Program-made: the position numbers and the translations under genes
In this document: positions 61,801 through 64,000 of the stretch, in pieces
Layout of the letters: each line of letters begins with the position of its first letter
Position numbering within the stretch: the stretch's first letter is position 1
NCBI GenBank assembly: GCA_013399875.1
Contig: VXAZ01007505.1
Location: 1,191,663 to 1,255,662, forward strand
Length of the DNA stretch: 64,000 nucleotides
Source: Gymnorhina tibicen
Lineage: Eukaryota > Chordata > Aves > Passeriformes > Artamidae
Direction: 5' to 3'
Notes under the pieces: model-generated
The model's input: the letters and a program-made list of their open reading frames with translations, nothing else
Told to the model about the DNA's origin: nothing
Database searches by the model: none

Positions 61801-64000
61801 GCTCTGTGCATTGCTGACATCCAGCAGCCCCTTAGAAGTGAGTTTGCAGATGGCAGCCTGGCAGAAGACAATGGGGGAGCTCCCGCCACCTGCAAGCCAA
61901 AACTCCAGGACATCATGTGTATTGGTGGCAAGAGGCAACGTGTGTTGGTGAACTGTACCTCTTCTAACTGGAGTTTGCTGTTTGGTAGAGAAATCCACAA
62001 CCTCACAATGAGTGCATTTTTCCAGGTCCTGTGAGCAATCAGAGTGATTTTTTTTTTCTCTCATAGTGAGGATTATTGGCATCTGAAAATATACCCTTAA
62101 TTTTATTTAGGGCTTTTGTTTGGTTCTGTTTTCACCTGTCTTTTCCATATCTCCTTTACTGACACTACTTCTTTTGCAAAAATATTCTTCCTCCTGATTG
62201 TTACTGATCTATTTATACCATTCCAGGCTTTGGGAAATGCTTAGGGTGGTTAGGTAAATATATCACAGAATTCCCACGGGGCATGTGTCTGTTAGGTATG
62301 TATGATCCCACCTCCTCTTGGTACCTTGGTACTGGATTATGGCAGTACCATAGGGGCAGTTGTCCCTCCACCCTGCTGCCAGGTCTGCTCATCCATGGAA
62401 GACATGCACTGGAGATACAAGAGTGAGGGGGAGGTTCTACATGCTGCTTACTCAAGGACAGAGTTGAGACTGCAAACTAGTGAATTTATCCAGTGTATTC
62501 AGAGTCATCTTCTACCTGATCCATGTGAAAGTCTGAGGGAGAGTCTTTTTATTTTAAGAAAAGGAGGAATACTGTCAAATTCATAATCTGGCCTTTTTTA
62601 ACATGTGTGTTGATAAGCAGGTGTAGGCAGAAGCTCTTCTGCACTTTCTGGAAAACTTCTGTAATACTTGAATCTCTTGCAAAATTTATAACCTTCAGCA
62701 AAAGACTCAAAAAGAAAGGACTAAATTCACCAAAACTTTGGTTCTATTTGAAGTACAATGGTCTTTCCTGGACATAGGGAGTCATTGTCTTCATCACTTC
62801 TCAGGAAAGTAGGTTGGAAAGCCATACACATATGTGCACGTATTAATTTAAAATATCATGTTGGGATCCCCTATGAAAGATAGTTTTTTTTTTCACATTT
62901 TTTGGACATACTGGGGTTTTTTGGTATGTTGAAATAGTTTCTTAAGACTGAGCTTTGTTCCAAACTAGCTGCTGATGACAGGATTTGGGGACATCATATT
63001 TTACTGAGCTACCATAAAGAAAGCATGACCAAAAAAAGAAGAAGGACAAGATCTTTGCTACTGCACAGTTTTATTTTTTTTCAATTTGACAGAAAACACT
63101 GTCATGGGGAAAAGAAACTGAGGAGTGTGACAACAAAATGGGATAAAACCTGAAAATTCAGGAATAAAATGAGCTCTTCCATATTTGTATTTGCCTTAAA
63201 GGTATTTTAATTTGCAGGAAGATGACACCATTCTCAATCCAATGCAGTAAAACAGTTATTAGTGGCTAATAACCAGGGGCACAAAGTGTCTAAAGATTTT
63301 TAAGTATGTGGCATAATGTTTTTCAGACTTTTAAATTTACATCTAAGTAATACATTTTAAAGTAGATCAACACTATTTAGAAGTATTTGTTAACATTTGT
63401 TAAACAATTTTGCCTTAAAAACTGTTCTCTTTCTTTTAAATCTGGAATGCATTTTTTCAGTGTTTTTTGTGAGACACACTTCTATTTTTCTATTTGGAAA
63501 TGTTCATTTGAAGATGTGAAGCATCCAACAAGAAGATTAAAAAAGAAGAACTATAAAAATTTTAATTGACCTGACACCATTCTCATAGTGCTATTATCAG
63601 TTATACTTTAAGGAGAGGTTCTGCAGGGTAAGGGACTAAGCTTCAGCTGGGACCCCTTTCCCAGTCAATTTTGTTGCCAAAGGACTGCAGCAGAGAAAAG
63701 CAAAAAATTGAGATTTTTAAATCATTATTATTTTGACCTAGGAATACTTTTCATCCATTTCTGCAAGCAAGATGAAAAAGATTATGTATTTAACAATTTG
63801 TTTTTGTTTGCTACCAAGAATGGCAAGTGCATTTGGTTACAGTTTCTTCCATCAGTACTCAGATTCAAAGCAGCAGAAAAGAAAAAAAAAGATAAATTAT
63901 GAATCAGGAGTGTAAGTTTTTTTTACACCAACGGATCCACAAAGTTTCCTCTTTGCAGCTGTAAACTTCAAGAAAGAGATAAGTAAATGCATCAATGTAC
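55867..64000. other. Non-coding stretch, no gene seen
   Basis: AT-rich to moderate-GC DNA with short A-rich runs (for example 56259-56275). The largest open frames (118 codons minus strand 61726-62082; 109 codons minus strand 60482-60811; 106 codons plus strand 61714-62034) overlap each other on opposite strands and have no recognisable domain. No transposon with definable ends was seen. Confidence 0.6.

Noticed and set aside
1..64000. CRISPR array, tRNA/rRNA genes, operons or a novel defence or biosynthetic system
   Set aside because: No regularly spaced repeats, no tRNA cloverleaf motifs, no contiguous long coding frames; the window is vertebrate-type gene-poor DNA.

Overview
This window looks like bird nuclear DNA: a long AT-rich, gene-poor stretch that is either intergenic or deep inside a large intron. 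The organism call rests on the repeats. There are several 3' ends of CR1 retrotransposons, the dominant avian LINE, recognisable by a closing '...TTCCAACC...ATTCTATGATTCTATG' signature. There are also three solitary long terminal repeats (LTRs) of the endogenous-retrovirus kinds common in bird genomes. No bacterial, plasmid or phage organisation is visible: no dense gene packing, no ribosome-binding-site and ORF pairs, and no operons. The species cannot be named from the sequence. The LTR load fits a songbird or related lineage, but that is inference.

I found no convincing host protein-coding exon, tRNA, rRNA, CRISPR array or known small RNA. Nearly all open frames are 60-160 codons, overlap on both strands, have no recognisable domain and are what chance gives. 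The one clearly protein-derived stretch is a frameshifted 3' part of CR1 ORF2 (reverse-transcriptase C-terminal region) at 52205-53055. A second, older piece of the same coding region lies at 14174-14378.

Layout: 1-14173 is unannotated AT-rich sequence with simple repeats. 14174-14378 is an old CR1 coding fragment. 20150-20268 is a CR1 3' tail. 24765-25654 is a minus-strand LTR with a GC-rich U3/R region and a (TTTC)n tract. 29625-30151 is a complete plus-strand solo LTR with a perfect 5-bp target duplication. 34105-34235 is a possible MIR/L2-like ancient repeat. 48936-49035 is a second CR1 tail. 49772-50350 is a minus-strand solo LTR with a 6-bp target duplication. 52205-53055 is the best CR1 copy. 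55630-55866 is an old, decayed CR1 3' region. The rest to 64000 is unannotated.

The 'genes' here do not work together as a system. The window records successive retrotransposon insertions (old CR1, younger CR1, then LTR insertions reduced to solo LTRs by recombination) in otherwise quiet DNA. A few non-repetitive stretches, such as 22540-22960 and 44320-44480, have motif content that could be conserved regulatory sequence, but this cannot be shown without alignment. I did not find a previously undescribed biological system, and I say so rather than stretch the evidence.
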